Shown here piece after piece: positions 15,547 to 17,331 of a stretch of DNA of 17,331 nt (the first letter of the stretch is position 1; each line of letters begins with the position of its first letter). The position numbers and the translations under genes are program-made. Origin of the DNA: Planctomycetota bacterium (GTDB taxonomy: Bacteria > Planctomycetota > Planctomycetia > Pirellulales > Pirellulaceae); the NCBI GenBank assembly GCA_024274855.1, contig JAJSAJ010000251.1:1-17331 (forward strand), in the 5' to 3' direction. The notes below the pieces were generated by a model that saw only the letters and a list, made by a program, of their open reading frames with translations, was not told the origin of the DNA and searched no databases.

Positions 15547-17331
15547 TCAGGAGCCGTCCGCCACCTGCCGTGACGCCATGCGTTCGCTCCAAACATCTTC
15601 GATCACTTCCGCACCGACCAACCCGTACAACCGGGGACGGGGCGGAATCAGTGAGGTATCGACGTCCTCATACGACAGCTCGACGTCCGAACCCTGCCAA
15701 GTCGCGATTGTCGACTTGAGCCATTTACGGTTATTCTCTTCGAATCGGTCACACCATGCTTCGGCTTCTAGACGGCGTTGCTTGGGATCCTCCGCAGTCA
15801 AACTCGGCATTTGAAACTCGGGCTTGAAGTGGGCACCTCGGCACTCATCTCGTTGTAACGCACCTTTTAGAATTGCCTTGGCCAACGGAAACATGTCGAG
15901 CAAGGCCTTCAAGAACACAACGTTCTGATTGGTCCACTGACCGGTGTCTGAAAGGCAACAGCGATGCACTCGCTCGGATAGTTCGTTGACTTTCACGATC
16001 GCATCACTCAACTCGTCGTTGTGGCGAACCACCGTCGCGGCACGGGTCATGACCTCGCCGAGTTCCTGGTGCAACAAGTAAGGATTCTCGTCGCCCGACG
16101 TCCGCTGCAATAACTCCTGATGCACACGCTGATGAAAGGCCGCGGCATTGTCATAGAGCGACTCGGGTTGGTCCGCCACCGAACCTTTCTGATTCTCCAA
16201 TGCAGCAGCCAGACCGGGGGCGACGACCAAGCCGTCGAAAATACAACTCAATAGCGAGTTGGCTCCGAGACGATTTCCGCCATGATACTGATAGTCGCAC
16301 TCGCCGATCGCATACAATCCTGGAATACTCGTCAGATTATTCACGGGTGACCCGACATCAAGGCCTCCCTCGGCCGTTCTTTGGTAATCGGTCCACAGCC
16401 CCCCCATCGAGTAATGAACGGCGGGAAAGATCTTCATCGGCATGACACGAGGATCAACACCCTGAAACTTCTCGTAAATCTCAAGGATGCCGCCCAGTTT
16501 TCGGTCAAGCTCCCGAGCGGAAATGTGCGTCAAGTCCAAGTAGACAGACTGCCGACCTGGCTCAACACTCAGACCTTCGCGAACACAGATATCAAAGATC
16601 TCCCGCGTTGCAATGTCTCGTGGGACCAGATTCCCGTATGCGGGATACCGCTCTTCCAAAAAGTAGTACCGTTCAGCAACGGGGATATCCCGAGGATCTC
16701 TCGGGTCCTGCGGGGTGCGCGGCACCCAAACACGTCCGCCTTCACCGCGCGCCGATTCGCTCATCAGTCGCAGCTTGTCAGCACCGGGGATCGCTGTCGG
16801 ATGGACCTGAACAAACTCGGCGTTGGCGTACTTGGCACCCTGCTGGAAACAGCGGCTCGCCGCACTCCCATTGGAAACCATGGACATGGTTGACCGGCCA
16901 AAAACCAGACCGCATCCACCCGACCCCACAACAACAGCGTCCGCCGGAAACGCCCGAATCTCCATCGAGACAAGGTCTTGAGCCACGCAGCCTCGACAGA
17001 CTCCGTTGTCGTCAACAATCGGACCCAAAAAGTCCCAGAAATTATACTGTTTGACCTTACCTTCACTTCGCCAACGCAGCATCTGCTCGAATAACGCGTA
17101 CAGCAACTGCTGGCCGGTCGTCGCCCCTGCAAACGCCGTCCGTTTGTAGAGCGTGCCGCCAAATCGACGCCGGTCCAGAAAACCCTCGGGTGTTCGATTG
17201 AACGTCACTCCCAACCGGTCCATCAGATCAACGATGGCGGGCGCCCAATCCGTCATCTCCTTCACGGGTGGCTGATGCTGCAGAAAATCCCCCCCATAGA
17301 CGGTATCATCAAAATGCTTCCACTCGGTGTC
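15547..17331 (-). CDS. sdhA: Succinate dehydrogenase flavoprotein subunit, 5' end outside window
   Basis: 594 residues are visible; the frame is open to the right edge, with family-like residues to the last codon (WKHFDDTVYGGDFL), so the N-terminus is missing. The subunit oxidises succinate to fumarate with covalently bound FAD. Visible motifs: RRFGGTLYKRTAFAGATTG, the dinucleotide segment VVVGSGGCGLVF, FVQVHPTAIPG (active-site His), SARGEGGRVW, HYSMGGLWTDY (active-site His) and GECDYQYHGGNRLGANSLLSC with the substrate-binding Arg. The His that binds FAD lies upstream, out of view. The GGLWTDY form suggests the type with a single cytochrome b subunit, whose gene would be expected just beyond the right edge; that is inference. 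sdhB follows after 120 nt. Confidence 0.96.
   Translation of the reverse strand, partial: DTEWKHFDDTVYGGDFLQHQPPVKEMTDWAPAIVDLMDRLGVTFNRTPEGFLDRRRFGGTLYKRTAFAGATTGQQLLYALFEQMLRWRSEGKVKQYNFWDFLGPIVDDNGVCRGCVAQDLVSMEIRAFPADAVVVGSGGCGLVFGRSTMSMVSNGSAASRCFQQGAKYANAEFVQVHPTAIPGADKLRLMSESARGEGGRVWVPRTPQDPRDPRDIPVAERYYFLEERYPAYGNLVPRDIATREIFDICVREGLSVEPGRQSVYLDLTHISARELDRKLGGILEIYEKFQGVDPRVMPMKIFPAVHYSMGGLWTDYQRTAEGGLDVGSPVNNLTSIPGLYAIGECDYQYHGGNRLGANSLLSCIFDGLVVAPGLAAALENQKGSVADQPESLYDNAAAFHQRVHQELLQRTSGDENPYLLHQELGEVMTRAATVVRHNDELSDAIVKVNELSERVHRCCLSDTGQWTNQNVVFLKALLDMFPLAKAILKGALQRDECRGAHFKPEFQMPSLTAEDPKQRRLEAEAWCDRFEENNRKWLKSTIATWQGSDVELSYEDVDTSLIPPRPRLYGLVGAEVIEDVWSERMASRQVADGS

Overview
The window looks like a chromosomal segment of a planctomycete, probably Pirellulaceae/Rhodopirellula-like. 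This is inferred from four things: weak or absent Shine-Dalgarno sites for many genes, long gene-poor gaps, short dispersed repeats whose chance translation gives peptides such as REGEAPAEP, and two lineage-type proteins of unknown function beside well-conserved housekeeping genes. No database search was possible, so the taxonomic call is inference.

Layout, left to right: a small secreted protein of unknown function (+, 196-816) converges on a lipoprotein-like cyclophilin with atypical active-site residues (-, 825-1556). Next comes a gene-free stretch ending in a 130-bp hairpin-forming repeat (2002-2131) whose right end supplies the stop codon of the neighbouring gene. A three-gene minus-strand cluster follows, in transcription order: a UPF0104/LPG-synthase-TM-like membrane protein (4731-5705), a GT2 dolichol/undecaprenyl-phosphate-type glycosyltransferase (3752-4741) and a large polytopic membrane protein of possible GT-C type (2127-3722). 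After a ~700-bp gap with the first copy of a dispersed repeat comes a plus-strand proline-rich, C-terminally membrane-anchored protein (6440-7642). It converges on the minus-strand pair dxr (10023-11192) and rseP (7759-10038), which overlap by 16 nt.

A 1.16-kb gap (11193-12353) carries two more copies of the dispersed repeat, a 16-bp palindrome and a leader hairpin. It precedes ftsH (+), which is split by an in-frame TAA into an N-terminal membrane/periplasmic part (12354-12752) and an AAA/peptidase part starting at an abutting TTG (12753-14408). Two tandem hairpins separate ftsH from the convergent sdhA-sdhB pair (-), of which sdhA runs off the right edge.

Functional themes: isoprenoid precursor synthesis (Dxr), membrane proteolysis (RseP, FtsH), respiratory complex II (SdhAB), and a membrane-bound lipid-linked sugar pathway. 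I see no phage, CRISPR, toxin-antitoxin or defence system. The points most worth a second look are the interrupted ftsH, the two repeat families, the enlarged RseP with about four PDZ-like modules, and the cyclophilin lacking its usual catalytic Arg and Gln.
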